Of a DNA stretch of 64,000 nucleotides, positions 24,649 to 33,563 are shown one piece after another. A program made the position numbers and the translations under genes. The stretch is from Lacisediminihabitans sp040549465 (GTDB taxonomy: Bacteria > Actinomycetota > Actinomycetes > Actinomycetales > Microbacteriaceae): the NCBI RefSeq assembly GCF_040549465.1, contig NZ_JBEPTL010000008.1, positions 89,839 through 153,838 of the forward strand, written 5' to 3'. Under the pieces are notes generated by a model. The model searched no databases. It was given only the letters and a program-made list of their open reading frames with translations, and had not been told where the DNA came from. The first letter of the stretch is position 1, and each line of letters starts with the position of its first letter.

Positions 24649-26223
24649 GATCTCGCGCAGGAGGTCGGCCTTGATCGCGTCGCGCACGGTGTCGAGCAGG
24701 CCGTCGGGCACCGGAGAGTCGACGGTGAGCACGCTCAGCGCCTGGCCACCGGCCTCACGACGGCTGATCTGCATACCGGCGATGTTGATGCCGGCATCGC
24801 CGAACTCCTTGCCATACACGGCGACGATTCCGGGACGGTCGGTGTAGATCATCACGATGAGATGGTCGGCGACCGGCACTTCGACGTCGTAACCGTTGAT
24901 CTCGACGATCTTCTCGACCTGCTTCGGGCCGGTGAGGGTACCCGACACCGAGAGCTGGGCACCGTCGCTGAGCACGCCGCGGATAGTGAGCAGATTGCGG
25001 TATTCGTCGCTGACCGGATCGGTGATGAGACGAACGGCGAGGCCGCGCTGCTCGGCGAGCAGCGGCGCGTTCACGTAGCTGACCGATTCGCTCACGACGT
25101 TGGTGAAGAGCCCCTTGAGGGCGGCGAGCTTGAGCACGCTCACGTCGAACTCAACGATCTCGCCGCGGATTTCGATCTCGACCCCGGTGACCGGGCTGTC
25201 GGCGAGGCCGGCGAAGACCTGGCCGAGCTTCTCCATCAGCGGGATGCCGGGGCGCACCGACGGGTCGATGACGCCGCCGGCGACATTCACCGCGTCGGGC
25301 ACGAGCTCGCCGGAGAGAGCGAGACGCACCGACCTGGCGACGGAGACACCGGCCTTCTCCTGCGCCTCATCCGTCGACGCGCCGAGGTGTGGGGTGACGA
25401 CGATGTTGGGAAGGCCGAGCAGCGGCGAGTCGGTCGGAGGTTCGCTGACGAAGACGTCGAGACCGGCGCCGGCGATGGTACCGGCGGTGAGCGCGCGATG
25501 GAGGGCCGCCTCGTCAATGAGGCCGCCGCGCGCCACGTTCACGATGAACCCTGTCGGCTTCATCAGCGCAAGCTGGGCGTCGGAGATCATGCCCGTGGTC
25601 TCCGGGGTCTTCGGCATGTGGATGGTCACGAAGTCGGACTGGGCGAGAAGCTCCTCGAGGGGCAGCAGAGTCACGCCGAGCTGCTGCGCGCGCGCTGCGG
25701 TGACGTAGGGGTCGTAGGCGACGATTTTGGTCCCAAACGCCTGCATCCTGGCGGTGATCAGCGCGCCGATACGACCGAGGCCGATGATGCCGATGGTCTT
25801 CTCGAACAGTTCGACACCGGTGTACTTCGAGCGCTTCCACTGGCCAGCTGCCAGCGCGCCGTGCGCGGCCGGAATGTGGCGCGCGAGGCTCAGGATGTGG
25901 CCGACGGTGAGTTCGGCGGCTGAGATGATGTTCGACGTTGGCGCGTTGACGACCATGACGCCGGCCTCGGTCGCCGACTTGATGTCCACGTTGTCGAGAC
26001 CGACACCGGCCCGGGCGATGACCTTGAGGTTCTTCGCGGCGGCGATGGCCTCGGCATCCACCTGGGTCGCGGAACGGATGAGGATCGCACTGGCATCGGC
26101 GAGCGCAGCCAGCAGGGCCGGTCGGTCGGTGCCGTCGACGGAGCGGATGTCGAAATCGGGACCGAGGGCCTCGACGGTTGCCGGTGAGAGTTCTTCTGCG
26201 ATCAGCACGATCGGATTTGCCAC
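24634..26223 (-). CDS. serA: D-3-phosphoglycerate dehydrogenase
   Basis: 529 residues from GTG 26223 (VANPIVLIAEELSP), matching the long three-domain actinobacterial enzyme. It carries out the first step of serine synthesis, oxidising 3-phosphoglycerate. The NAD-binding motif is IGIIGLGRIGALITARMQAF; catalytic-loop motifs VNVARGGLIDEAAL and VVTPHLGASTDEAQ are present. The extra intervening domain and a C-terminal ACT domain (VADHLIVMIYTDRPGIVAVY) suggest allosteric control by serine. Its last codons are the first unit of an 18-base tandem repeat. Confidence 0.95.
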   Translation of the reverse strand: MANPIVLIAEELSPATVEALGPDFDIRSVDGTDRPALLAALADASAILIRSATQVDAEAIAAAKNLKVIARAGVGLDNVDIKSATEAGVMVVNAPTSNIISAAELTVGHILSLARHIPAAHGALAAGQWKRSKYTGVELFEKTIGIIGLGRIGALITARMQAFGTKIVAYDPYVTAARAQQLGVTLLPLEELLAQSDFVTIHMPKTPETTGMISDAQLALMKPTGFIVNVARGGLIDEAALHRALTAGTIAGAGLDVFVSEPPTDSPLLGLPNIVVTPHLGASTDEAQEKAGVSVARSVRLALSGELVPDAVNVAGGVIDPSVRPGIPLMEKLGQVFAGLADSPVTGVEIEIRGEIVEFDVSVLKLAALKGLFTNVVSESVSYVNAPLLAEQRGLAVRLITDPVSDEYRNLLTIRGVLSDGAQLSVSGTLTGPKQVEKIVEINGYDVEVPVADHLIVMIYTDRPGIVAVYGKEFGDAGINIAGMQISRREAGGQALSVLTVDSPVPDGLLDTVRDAIKADLLREIDITE

Positions 26224-26390
26224 GAATCGAGTCCTTCGTTTGCTTGAGGATGGCACGCCGCGACAACTGCGCGGACGGCTCTAGAACTTTATCCCAGTCT
26301 CGACTGTCGTCTTTTCCGCATGACACCGCGAGACGAGGATGACACCGCGATTCACAGCCGCGGGTGCGCCGCTACTGAAAGACTGCCACG

Positions 26391-26780
26391 ATGACCGCGT
26401 TCGACATCGTGCAAATCGTGCTGCGCATCCTGATCGCGATCGCGTTCCTCGGCATGGGCGTCAACCATTTCCGCGCGAAACCGGCGCGGGCGATGGCTGC
26501 CATGGTTCCGTCCTACCTCAAGCGTGGCGGGCTGCTGACCGGCAAGAACCTTGTACGGTTCACCGGCGTCTGCGAGATCGCTGGCGGCATCGGCATCCTG
26601 GTGCCATGGACGGCTTTCGCCGCGGGTATCGCGCTCATGCTCTTCCTGATCGCGGTTTTCCCGGCCAACGTCTACGCGGCGGAGCACCCGGAGAAGTTTG
26701 GCAGCGCGTCGATCCCGTTCTGGCCGCGCTACATCGCCCAGGTGGTCCTCATCGCGGTGATACTGGTCGCGGTGGTCTGA
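26391..26780 (+). CDS. DoxX family membrane protein
   Basis: 129 residues with four hydrophobic helices (VLRILIAIAFLGMGVNHF, FTGVCEIAGGIGILVPW, FAAGIALMLFLIAVFPANVY, YIAQVVLIAVILVAVV). The arrangement GMGVNHFR followed by G..EI.GGIG.L is that of DoxX-like proteins, membrane proteins of uncertain redox role. It is transcribed away from serA. A 12-base direct repeat ATGACACCGCGA (26320 and 26339) precedes it. Confidence 0.8.
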   Translation: MTAFDIVQIVLRILIAIAFLGMGVNHFRAKPARAMAAMVPSYLKRGGLLTGKNLVRFTGVCEIAGGIGILVPWTAFAAGIALMLFLIAVFPANVYAAEHPEKFGSASIPFWPRYIAQVVLIAVILVAVV

Positions 26781-26808
26781 CCCGGCTACACGCTGCCGCC
26801 GCCGCCTC

Positions 26809-27038
26809 GTTTCTCCGGAGGATTGCTACTCAGAGGTGGGAAATCGGGGTCAACCGGGACGGCAGGGTTGATTCCTCCGGAGAAACAGCATCCGACCACC
26901 GTTCTGCGGGTGAGTGGACGGTCTCCGCCGCTGACCCGATCGGATGCTGCCGCTGACACGTTTCTCCGGAGGATTGTTGCTCGGAAGCCGGAAATTGAGG
27001 TCAACCGGGACGGCAGGGCCGAATCCTCCGGAGAAACG
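26809..27038. repeat. Composite palindromic repeat: two IR elements around a third IR
   Basis: Two related 78-80 base elements (26809-26886 and 26959-27038) each begin GTTTCTCCGGAGGA and end with its complement (arms 14 and 17 bases), and share an inner GGTCAACCGGGACGGCAGGG. Between them CAGCATCCGA (26886-26895) and TCGGATGCTG (26940-26949) form a third inverted pair. No gene lies in 26781-27176, so this composite is the main content of that gap, together with the tandem repeat that follows. Confidence 0.85.
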
Positions 27039-27088
27039 GTGAGGGAAACGCAAGCAGAGCTGGCGGTGCGGTCGAGATCGCGGATCGC

Positions 27089-27142
27089 AGCCGGACCAGC
27101 CAGCGCGACTCGGCCAGCCGGACCAGCCAGCGCGACTCGGCC
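27089..27142. repeat. 27-base tandem duplication
   Basis: Two exact copies of a 27-base unit (starting AGCCGGACCAGCCAGCGC) at 27089-27115 and 27116-27142, followed by decayed AGCGCGATCAGGCC units that run into the end of the next gene. Confidence 0.85.
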
Positions 27143-27176
27143 AGCGAGACCCGGCCAGAGGGACAGGCCAGCGCGA

Positions 27177-27590
27177 TCAGGCCAGCGCGATCAGCGTCAG
27201 CAAAACAGCTGCGACCACCGCGAGGCCCAGGAAGAAGTAGACGATCTTGACAAAGATCGTCTGCCGCCGCCCGAGGAAGAATGCCAGTGCATAGACCACC
27301 GGCGAGATCAGCACGTCGGCGATCAGCACTACCCACGGGGTCGACACAGCCTCCAGGCCAAACTTCACCCTGTTGACGTTGTAGCTGTTGATCTGGGTGG
27401 TCACCCCGACGACGTTGGAGATCGCCCAGAAGAGGTTGTAGGCGTAGAACAGTCCGAAGATGATCGCGATAACGATTGTGATCACGATACTCAGCCGGCC
27501 GAGCTTTCCGCGGCGGCCGATGCCTGCGTCATCGACGATGGCAGATTCAGTCGCGGCATCGTCCGGGCTCATTGCCCTGTCGTCGGTCAT
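27177..27590 (-). CDS. Small membrane protein
   Basis: 137 residues from ATG 27590. A hydrophilic acidic N-terminus (MTDDRAMSPDDAATESAIVD) is followed by three helices (LSIVITIVIAIIFGLFYAYN, WVVLIADVLISPVVYALAFF, IVYFFLGLAVVAAVLLTLIA). The start overlaps the stop of the upstream membrane-protein gene by ATGA, so the two are coupled and may form a complex. No family was recognised. Confidence 0.7.
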   Translation of the reverse strand: MTDDRAMSPDDAATESAIVDDAGIGRRGKLGRLSIVITIVIAIIFGLFYAYNLFWAISNVVGVTTQINSYNVNRVKFGLEAVSTPWVVLIADVLISPVVYALAFFLGRRQTIFVKIVYFFLGLAVVAAVLLTLIALA

Positions 27591-27994
27591 TTCGTCCCCA
27601 GAATGAAGGGCAGCGGCACCAGGATGACGATGCCGAGTAGTAACCACAGCACTCGTACGAATGTGCGGCATTCCCTGGTGAGGAACAGCACGCCGACAAA
27701 CCAAGCCGCCGGGGACGCGATAGCCAGCACCTCGCCGAGGCGGTTCATGAAATCGAAGAAGGGATTGCCGAGGCTGCCCGCCATGCGCTGCACGGCGATG
27801 ATCCAGCCGACGACGTAGAGCAGAAAGATGCCGCCGAACACTCCGAAGGTGACCAGCGCGACAGAACTCAGCGCAGGCTGCACCTCTTCGGCGCCGTCTG
27901 AGGGTTCCGGCTCGGCCGGCTGGGGCGAGTCGACGTGGGTCGGATCCTTCTCGCCACCCCAGCTCAGGGCTTCGTCATCCGGCTCAGCGCTCAT
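27587..27994 (-). CDS. Membrane protein with acidic N-terminus
   Basis: 135 residues. The first 40 are acidic and proline rich (DDEALSWGGEKDPTHVDSPQ), followed by three helices (VALVTFGVFGGIFLLYVVGW, VLAIASPAAWFVGVLFLTRE, VLWLLLGIVILVPLPFILG). Similar architecture to its downstream partner. Function is unknown. Confidence 0.7.
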   Translation of the reverse strand: MSAEPDDEALSWGGEKDPTHVDSPQPAEPEPSDGAEEVQPALSSVALVTFGVFGGIFLLYVVGWIIAVQRMAGSLGNPFFDFMNRLGEVLAIASPAAWFVGVLFLTRECRTFVRVLWLLLGIVILVPLPFILGTK

Positions 27995-28060
27995 GTCAGC
28001 ACCCTAGCGGTTCAGCCCCAGCTGGGATCACTTCGACCAGGTGCTCGAACAGCGGATGCC

Positions 28061-28076
28061 CCGGGCTCAAGCCCGG
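28061..28076 (-). terminator. Hairpin downstream of modC
   Basis: CCGGGC-TCAA-GCCCGG, a compact six-base-pair stem with a four-base loop, 55 bases after the modC stop. There is no U-tract, so rho-independent activity is uncertain. Confidence 0.4.
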
Positions 28077-28130
28077 TGTTGGTCTTCGCCATGACGGAAC
28101 CCTGTCTTCGGGTGCTGCCGGTCGGCGGGT

Positions 28131-29165
28131 TCAGAGTGCGTAGATCGAGACCTCGGATGCGGCGAAAGAGAAGTACAGCCCGACGCCCGGCGCCAGGTCC
28201 AGGGCCGCGGCCCGCCCAGGGGCGATATCCGCGGACAGCGCGCCGGCCCGCACCCTCACGAAGTCGCCACGCGGTTCGAGATCGCTCACAACCACGCGCA
28301 CCACGGTGTCGGCGACGGGCCTGTCCCGATGCACCGCGATGGCGGACGGACGGATGGCGGCTGCCGCTCGCACCCCGACACCGATCGACTCTCCGGAGAT
28401 CGGTAGACCATCGTCGGTGACCAAACCCGTGGCCGTGCTCCTGCCGGTGACCAGGTTCAGGCCGGCCAGCTGCGCGGTGAACGGATGCCGCGGCTGCTCG
28501 AGCACGGTGCGGGTCGGACCATGCTCGATGATGGCTCCCCCGTTCATCACCACGACCCGATCGGCGAAGGTCAGTGCGTCGAGCACCTCGTGGGTGACGA
28601 CGATCGCTGTGCGGTCCGCGAGCACGCGCCGCAGCATCCGCCGCAGGGTCGAGGCGACGGTGACGTCGAGGGCTGCGAGCGGCTCATCGAGCAGCAGTAG
28701 TTTCGGGTCAGAGGCGAGCGCCCGCGCGACGGCGACGCGCTGCGCCTGGCCGCCGGAGAGCTTTCCCGGCTTCGCTCTCTCCAGGTCGGATGCCTCCACC
28801 TCGACGAGCCAGCCGCGAGCCACCGCGCGGGACGCATCCCTGCTCCGGCCCGCGCTCCGCGGGCCGAAAGCGACATTGTCGAGGGCGCTCAGGTGCGGGA
28901 AGAGCAGCGGCTCCTGAGCGAGCAGTGAGACACCGCGCTGGTGCGGCGGCAGCCAGGTGTTCCGGGAACCGCCGACATCGAACAGCGGGGTTCCTGCCCA
29001 TTCGGCACGGCCGACATCCGGCCTCAGAAGACCGGCGATGATGGCGAGCAGTGTCGACTTGCCCGCACCGTTCGGGCCGAGGATGGCAACGGTCTCGCCC
29101 TGCCCGACACCGAGCGCCAGATCGAAGCCGCGCTCGGCCACCCTCGCCTCCACCGTGAGAGTCAC
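28131..29165 (-). CDS. modC: Molybdate ABC transporter ATPase
   Basis: 344 residues. Walker A ILGPNGAGKSTLLAI near 30-45, signature LSGGQAQRVAVARAL near 138, Walker B LLLLDEPLAALD, and the switch His in IVVTHEVLDAL. The C-terminal 110 residues form the regulatory domain, with a Mop/TOBE-like segment expected there. It energises molybdate import. GTG start overlaps the modB stop by four bases. Confidence 0.93.
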   Translation of the reverse strand: MTLTVEARVAERGFDLALGVGQGETVAILGPNGAGKSTLLAIIAGLLRPDVGRAEWAGTPLFDVGGSRNTWLPPHQRGVSLLAQEPLLFPHLSALDNVAFGPRSAGRSRDASRAVARGWLVEVEASDLERAKPGKLSGGQAQRVAVARALASDPKLLLLDEPLAALDVTVASTLRRMLRRVLADRTAIVVTHEVLDALTFADRVVVMNGGAIIEHGPTRTVLEQPRHPFTAQLAGLNLVTGRSTATGLVTDDGLPISGESIGVGVRAAAAIRPSAIAVHRDRPVADTVVRVVVSDLEPRGDFVRVRAGALSADIAPGRAAALDLAPGVGLYFSFAASEVSIYAL

Positions 29166-29977
29166 GAGGCCAGCCCTCGACGGACCAGCGCGGACCCTGC
29201 CGAGGTGCGCAGGGTGAGGCCGACGACCAGCACTGCCACGACCACCAGCACGAGGGAGAGAGCGACCGCGGCATCCGGATCCGTCTCCCGCTGCAGATAG
29301 ATCTCCAGCGGCAGGGTTCGGGTGACGCCCTGCAGGCTTCCCGCGAAGGTCAGCGTCGCCCCGAACTCTCCGAGCGCCCTCGCGAAAGACAGCACGGCAC
29401 CGGAGAGCAGCGCGGGGAAGATCAACGGCAGCGTGATCCTGCGCAGTACTGTCGTCGGTCGCGCCCCGAGGGTTGCAGCCACCGCCTCATAGCGGGTTCC
29501 GGCGAGACGCAGTGAACTCTCCAGACTGAGCACGAGGAAGGGCAGCGCGACGAAGGTCTGGGCGATCACCACGGCCGTGGTCGAGAAGGCGATCGAGATC
29601 CCGAGAAAGTCGAAGGTCTGCCCGAGGAGGCCGCGCCTGCCGAAGGCTGCCAGCAGAGCGATTCCGCCGATGACCGGCGGCAGCACGAGCGGCAGCAGTA
29701 CGAGTGCCCGCACGAAACGCTGGCCGCGGAAACTGGTGCGCGCGAGCATGAGCGCCATCGGGACCCCGAGAACTATGCAGGCGACGGTCGCAGCGAGGGA
29801 GGTGCGCAGGCTCAGAAGCAGGGCCGCGACGGATGATGGGGAGGTCACCAGTGTGACGAAATTCGGCCAGTCGACCCTGGTCGCCATCGCGACGAGGGGG
29901 AACAGCACGAATACCGCGCCGACGACGGCGACGGCGAGCACCCATGCCGGGACCGCCGGACGCCGCCTCCCGGCCAC
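29162..29977 (-). CDS. modB: Molybdate ABC transporter permease
   Basis: 271 residues with six membrane helices, and the permease EAA loop reading EAVAATLGARPTTVLRRITL, where ModC docks. SFARALGEFGATLTFAGSLQ is characteristic of ModB. The start GTG shares one base with the modA stop. Confidence 0.93.
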   Translation of the reverse strand: MAGRRRPAVPAWVLAVAVVGAVFVLFPLVAMATRVDWPNFVTLVTSPSSVAALLLSLRTSLAATVACIVLGVPMALMLARTSFRGQRFVRALVLLPLVLPPVIGGIALLAAFGRRGLLGQTFDFLGISIAFSTTAVVIAQTFVALPFLVLSLESSLRLAGTRYEAVAATLGARPTTVLRRITLPLIFPALLSGAVLSFARALGEFGATLTFAGSLQGVTRTLPLEIYLQRETDPDAAVALSLVLVVVAVLVVGLTLRTSAGSALVRRGLAS

Positions 29978-30777
29978 TATGGCTTGCCGAACCCGGCCGC
30001 GGCGAACTTCTTCTGCCCGGCGGCGCCGGTGACGTACGTGATGAACGCCGCGACCAGCTTCGGCGACTTCGTGCTCTTCAGGCCCGCGATCGGATAGGTG
30101 TTCACCGCTGTGCTCGACTCCGCGAATTCGATGCCCGTGACACTCGAGCCTGCGGCCTTCACATCGGTGACGTAGACCAGACCGGCATCGGCCTCACCGG
30201 AGGAGACCTTGCCGAGCACGTCGGTGACCGCCGACTCTTCACTGACCGGGGTCAGGGTCACACCCGTCGCCTGCTCGATGGTGACGGTGGCCGAACCGCA
30301 CGGAACCTGCGGAGCGCAGACGACGGTCTTCACGCCGGGTTTCGCCAGGTCAGCGAAGTTCTTGATGGATGCCGGGTTGCCCGGTGGAACCGCGATCTCC
30401 AGCACATTCGTCGCGAAGTTCACCGGGGTGCCGTCGACCAGGTTCGCATCGGTGAGCTTCGCCATGTTCCTGGTGTCGGCCGAGGCGAAGATGTCTGCGG
30501 GAGCGCCGGCGGTGATCTGAGTCACCAGGTCGGATGAGCCGGCGAAACTGAGCGAGACGGTGGTGCCCGGATTCTCCTTCTGAAACGAATCGGCCAGGTC
30601 CTGGAAGGTCGTGGTGAGCGATGCGGCGGCGAACACGGTGATCGATCCGGTTAGCGCCGGCGCCTTATCGGACGCCAAGGACGACGTTACAGGCGCGCTC
30701 GGTGAGCACGCCGTGGTTCCGAGCGCGACACCGACGGCGAGCGCGACGACGGCGATGGACCGACGGGAGAGTTTCAC
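29977..30777 (-). CDS. modA: Molybdate-binding lipoprotein
   Basis: 266 residues from GTG 30777 (VKLSRRSIAVVALAVGVALG). The signal ends in a lipobox TTAC, so it is anchored outside the membrane. ITVFAAASLTTTFQDLADSF and FSFAGSSDLVTQITAGAPAD-like motifs (serines contacting the oxyanion) identify ModA. First gene of modABC, three bases after the TOBE regulator's stop. Confidence 0.93.
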   Translation of the reverse strand: MKLSRRSIAVVALAVGVALGTTACSPSAPVTSSLASDKAPALTGSITVFAAASLTTTFQDLADSFQKENPGTTVSLSFAGSSDLVTQITAGAPADIFASADTRNMAKLTDANLVDGTPVNFATNVLEIAVPPGNPASIKNFADLAKPGVKTVVCAPQVPCGSATVTIEQATGVTLTPVSEESAVTDVLGKVSSGEADAGLVYVTDVKAAGSSVTGIEFAESSTAVNTYPIAGLKSTKSPKLVAAFITYVTGAAGQKKFAAAGFGKP

Positions 30778-30779
30778 GT

Positions 30780-31184
30780 TCAGGCCTTTTCCGTCGGGGT
30801 TTCGACGATGACTGTTGTGGCCTTGACGACCGCGATGGCGACCGAACCGAGTTCGAGACCGAGTTCGCGCACCGCTTCGCTGCTCATGAGCGAGACGACG
30901 CGGTGAGGACCGCACTGCAGTTCGACCTGCGCCATCACGGTGTCCATGATGATGTTCGTGACCAGACCGACGAACCTGTTCCGCGCTGACCGCCCAATGC
31001 CCGAGGGATCGTCGGGAAGCACGGCGTGCTCGCGGGCGAGGGTAGCCAGCGCGAAGCCGTCGACGACGGTGCGCCCGGAGTCGTCCTTCGACGCATCCAT
31101 GGTCCCGTTGTCGATCCAACGACGAACGGTATCGTCACTCACCCCGAGATAGAGCGCGGCATCCTTGATCCGTATTTGCGGCAC
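30780..31184 (-). CDS. HTH-TOBE (Mop) molybdate-responsive regulator
   Basis: 134 residues from GTG 31184. The N-terminus is an excisionase/MerR-like helix-turn-helix (IRIKDAALYLGVSDDTVRRW) and the C-terminus a TOBE/Mop molybdate-binding domain (SARNRFVGLVTNIIMDTVMA, then VVSLMSSEAVRELGLELG). It probably senses molybdate and controls the mod operon, of which it is the first gene, and perhaps the divergent Moco genes from 31255. Confidence 0.85.
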   Translation of the reverse strand: MPQIRIKDAALYLGVSDDTVRRWIDNGTMDASKDDSGRTVVDGFALATLAREHAVLPDDPSGIGRSARNRFVGLVTNIIMDTVMAQVELQCGPHRVVSLMSSEAVRELGLELGSVAIAVVKATTVIVETPTEKA

Positions 31185-31254
31185 AACAATGACTCTAGCT
31201 CCGATTTCACGGGCAGATCTTACGTTTCCCTGACCACCTGACAGAATCAGGAAC

Positions 31255-32364
31255 ATGCAGCTCTCGTCGTCCCCCGGTCTGACGGCACGCTTCTCGCGAC
31301 AGGTCATCCTCCCCGGATTCGGCACGGAGGCACAGCACAGGCTCGCCGCCGCACGCGTGCTCGTGATCGGCGCCGGCGGCCTCGGCAGCACCGTGATCCC
31401 GGCCCTCGCGGCGGCAGGTGTCGGCACGATCGGCATCGTCGACGACGACACCGTGGAACTCAGCAACCTGCATCGCCAACACATTCACAGCGTCGCGGAT
31501 GTCGGACGCGGCAAAGCACAGTCGGCCGCCGAATCCGTGGCGGCCATCACCCCAGATACCATGGTCGTCGTGCTCGCCAGGCGACTGGTCTCAGGGAACG
31601 CCCTCGAACTCTTCGCCGACTACGACCTCGTAATCGATGGCAGCGACAATTTTCCCACCCGCTACCTCGCCAACGACGCCGCAACGCTCAGCGGCATCCC
31701 CCTGGTCTGGGGAGCTGTCGCACAGTACGGCGGGCAGGCGGGCGTCGCCTGGGCAGAGCGCGGTCCGCAGTACCGCGACCTCTTCCCCGCCCCTCCGCCG
31801 CCCGGGTCCGTGCTCTCCTGCGAGGTGGGCGGTGTGCTGCCGACGGTGTGCGCCACCATCGGTTCGATCATGGCCACCGAGGCCATCAAGATCCTCACCG
31901 GCATCGGAACCCCGCTGATCGGGCGCGTCACCACCTTCGATGCACTCAGCGGTTCCTTTCGGGAACTCTCCTACGAGCGCGATCCCTCCGCTGCGCCGAT
32001 CGACCACCTCATCGACTACGACCTGTTCTGCGGCCTGGCTCCGGCCACTGGCGAACTCAGCGCACAGGAGCTCGCCACGGAGTTGGAAACCGGTGTTCCT
32101 CTCACACTGCTCGACGTGCGCGAGCCGTGGGAGGCCGAGATCGCAAGCCTGCCAGGTGCGGTGCTGATTCCTCTTGGCACTCTCGAAGGAGGATTGGCGA
32201 CCATGGACACCGACGCCCCGATCGTCGCCTACTGCCACCACGGCATCCGTTCGGTTCGCGCTCTAGAGCTGCTCAGGGCGCACGGATTCACCGACGCTCG
32301 GCACCTGGAGGGCGGCATCGACGCCTGGTCGCGCCTGATCGATCCGACAGTGGCGAGGTACTGA
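31255..32364 (+). CDS. MoeB/ThiF-type adenylyltransferase with rhodanese domain
   Basis: 369 residues. The E1-like domain has VIGAGGLGSTVIPALAAAG (nucleotide binding), LSNLHRQHIHS and IDGSDNFPTRYLAND. The C-terminal rhodanese domain has LLDVREPWEAEI and an active-site loop around CHHGIRS. It adenylates the C-terminal glycine of MoaD and may supply sulfur to it, for molybdopterin synthesis. The zinc cysteine pairs of classical MoeB are not evident. It heads the plus-strand Moco run. Confidence 0.88.
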   Translation: MQLSSSPGLTARFSRQVILPGFGTEAQHRLAAARVLVIGAGGLGSTVIPALAAAGVGTIGIVDDDTVELSNLHRQHIHSVADVGRGKAQSAAESVAAITPDTMVVVLARRLVSGNALELFADYDLVIDGSDNFPTRYLANDAATLSGIPLVWGAVAQYGGQAGVAWAERGPQYRDLFPAPPPPGSVLSCEVGGVLPTVCATIGSIMATEAIKILTGIGTPLIGRVTTFDALSGSFRELSYERDPSAAPIDHLIDYDLFCGLAPATGELSAQELATELETGVPLTLLDVREPWEAEIASLPGAVLIPLGTLEGGLATMDTDAPIVAYCHHGIRSVRALELLRAHGFTDARHLEGGIDAWSRLIDPTVARY

Positions 32365-32366
32365 GC

Positions 32367-33563
32367 ATGGACGCTGCACGAGCAACCGTCGAAGAACACG
32401 CAGCACATGTGCGGGAGTTGCTGGCAGAAGCCCTGCAGCCGCGGGCGGAGCTGGTCCCGCTCGGTGATGCACTCGGCCGGGTGACCTTCGCCGAGGTGCT
32501 CTCACCCGTCGACCTCCCGCTGTTCCGCAATTCTCAGATGGACGGCTTCGCGGTCGTGGCATCCGACATCGCCAGTGCGCCGACCCGCCTGCCCATCGTC
32601 GGAGAGGTCGCGGCACGAGCCGGGCAACCCTCTGCCTTGCAACCAGGTACAGCGGTGCGCATCATGACCGGCGCGGTGGTTCCGGATGGGGCGGATGCCG
32701 TGGTGCCGATCGAAGACACCGCCAGCGACGGTGACACGGTCACCATTACTCGCTCCCGTTCGCCCGGCGAGTATGTGCGCGACCGCGGCAGCGACCTGCG
32801 CGCAGGTGATCGACTGCTGCCGGCGGCGCTCCGTCTCGCATCCCGCCACCTGGCGGCGCTGGCCGCCGCCGGCATCGGGGAGGTCGAGGTGAGGTCGCGC
32901 GTGCGGGTCGCCGTTGTCACCACCGGAGCCGAACTGATCGAGCCCGGGCGACCGGCCGCACTCGGTGAGGTCTATGACGCGAACGGGATCGCACTCGAAT
33001 CGGCGGTACCGGCCAGCGGAGCCGTCGTGAGCTTCGCGGCACGCAACCAGGATGACGATCCGAAGAGTCTTCGTGCTTCGATGGTCGAGGCTGCACGGGG
33101 TGCGGACCTCATCATCACCTCCGGCGGCATCTCGATGGGCGACTACGAGGTGGTGCGCGAACTACTGGAACCGCTCGGCGCCAGGGTCGGCACCGTGGCG
33201 ATGCAACCGGGAGGACCGCAGGCGACAGGCGAGTTCAACGGGATTCCCGTCGTCAGCTTTCCCGGAAATCCGGTGAGCACCCAGATCTCCTTCGAGATCT
33301 TCGTCGCACCGCTGCTGCGAGAAGTCGCCGGGCTCGCGGCGGCCGAGCGCCGACAGCTCATGCTGGCCGCCGACCTGCGGTCGGCACCCGGCAAGCGGCA
33401 GTTCCTGCGCGGGCGAACGCTCCCGGGTGAGAGAGTGGAGATCGTCTCCGGACCCGGATCGCATCTCGTCGCGGGTCTCGCGGCATCCGATGTACTGGTC
33501 GATGTTCCGCTTGAGACGACAGAACTGAAAGAGGGCGACACCGTGGAAACCTGGCAACTATGA
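32367..33563 (+). CDS. moeA: Molybdopterin molybdenumtransferase
   Basis: 398 residues from ATG 32367, two bases after the upstream stop. MoeA motifs: LPLFRNSQMDGFAV, RIMTGAVVPDGADAVVPIED, VAVVTTGAELIEPG, DLIITSGGISMGDYEVVREL and SFPGNPVSTQISFEIF. It inserts molybdate into adenylated molybdopterin. The stop overlaps the next start by four bases. Confidence 0.93.
   Translation: MDAARATVEEHAAHVRELLAEALQPRAELVPLGDALGRVTFAEVLSPVDLPLFRNSQMDGFAVVASDIASAPTRLPIVGEVAARAGQPSALQPGTAVRIMTGAVVPDGADAVVPIEDTASDGDTVTITRSRSPGEYVRDRGSDLRAGDRLLPAALRLASRHLAALAAAGIGEVEVRSRVRVAVVTTGAELIEPGRPAALGEVYDANGIALESAVPASGAVVSFAARNQDDDPKSLRASMVEAARGADLIITSGGISMGDYEVVRELLEPLGARVGTVAMQPGGPQATGEFNGIPVVSFPGNPVSTQISFEIFVAPLLREVAGLAAAERRQLMLAADLRSAPGKRQFLRGRTLPGERVEIVSGPGSHLVAGLAASDVLVDVPLETTELKEGDTVETWQL

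Noticed and set aside
24460..25923. Open frame opposite serA that includes the tandem repeat as LGDVQLLGDVQL
   Set aside because: Antisense to serA. The regular LGDVQL repeat is only the reverse reading of the 18-base tandem units.
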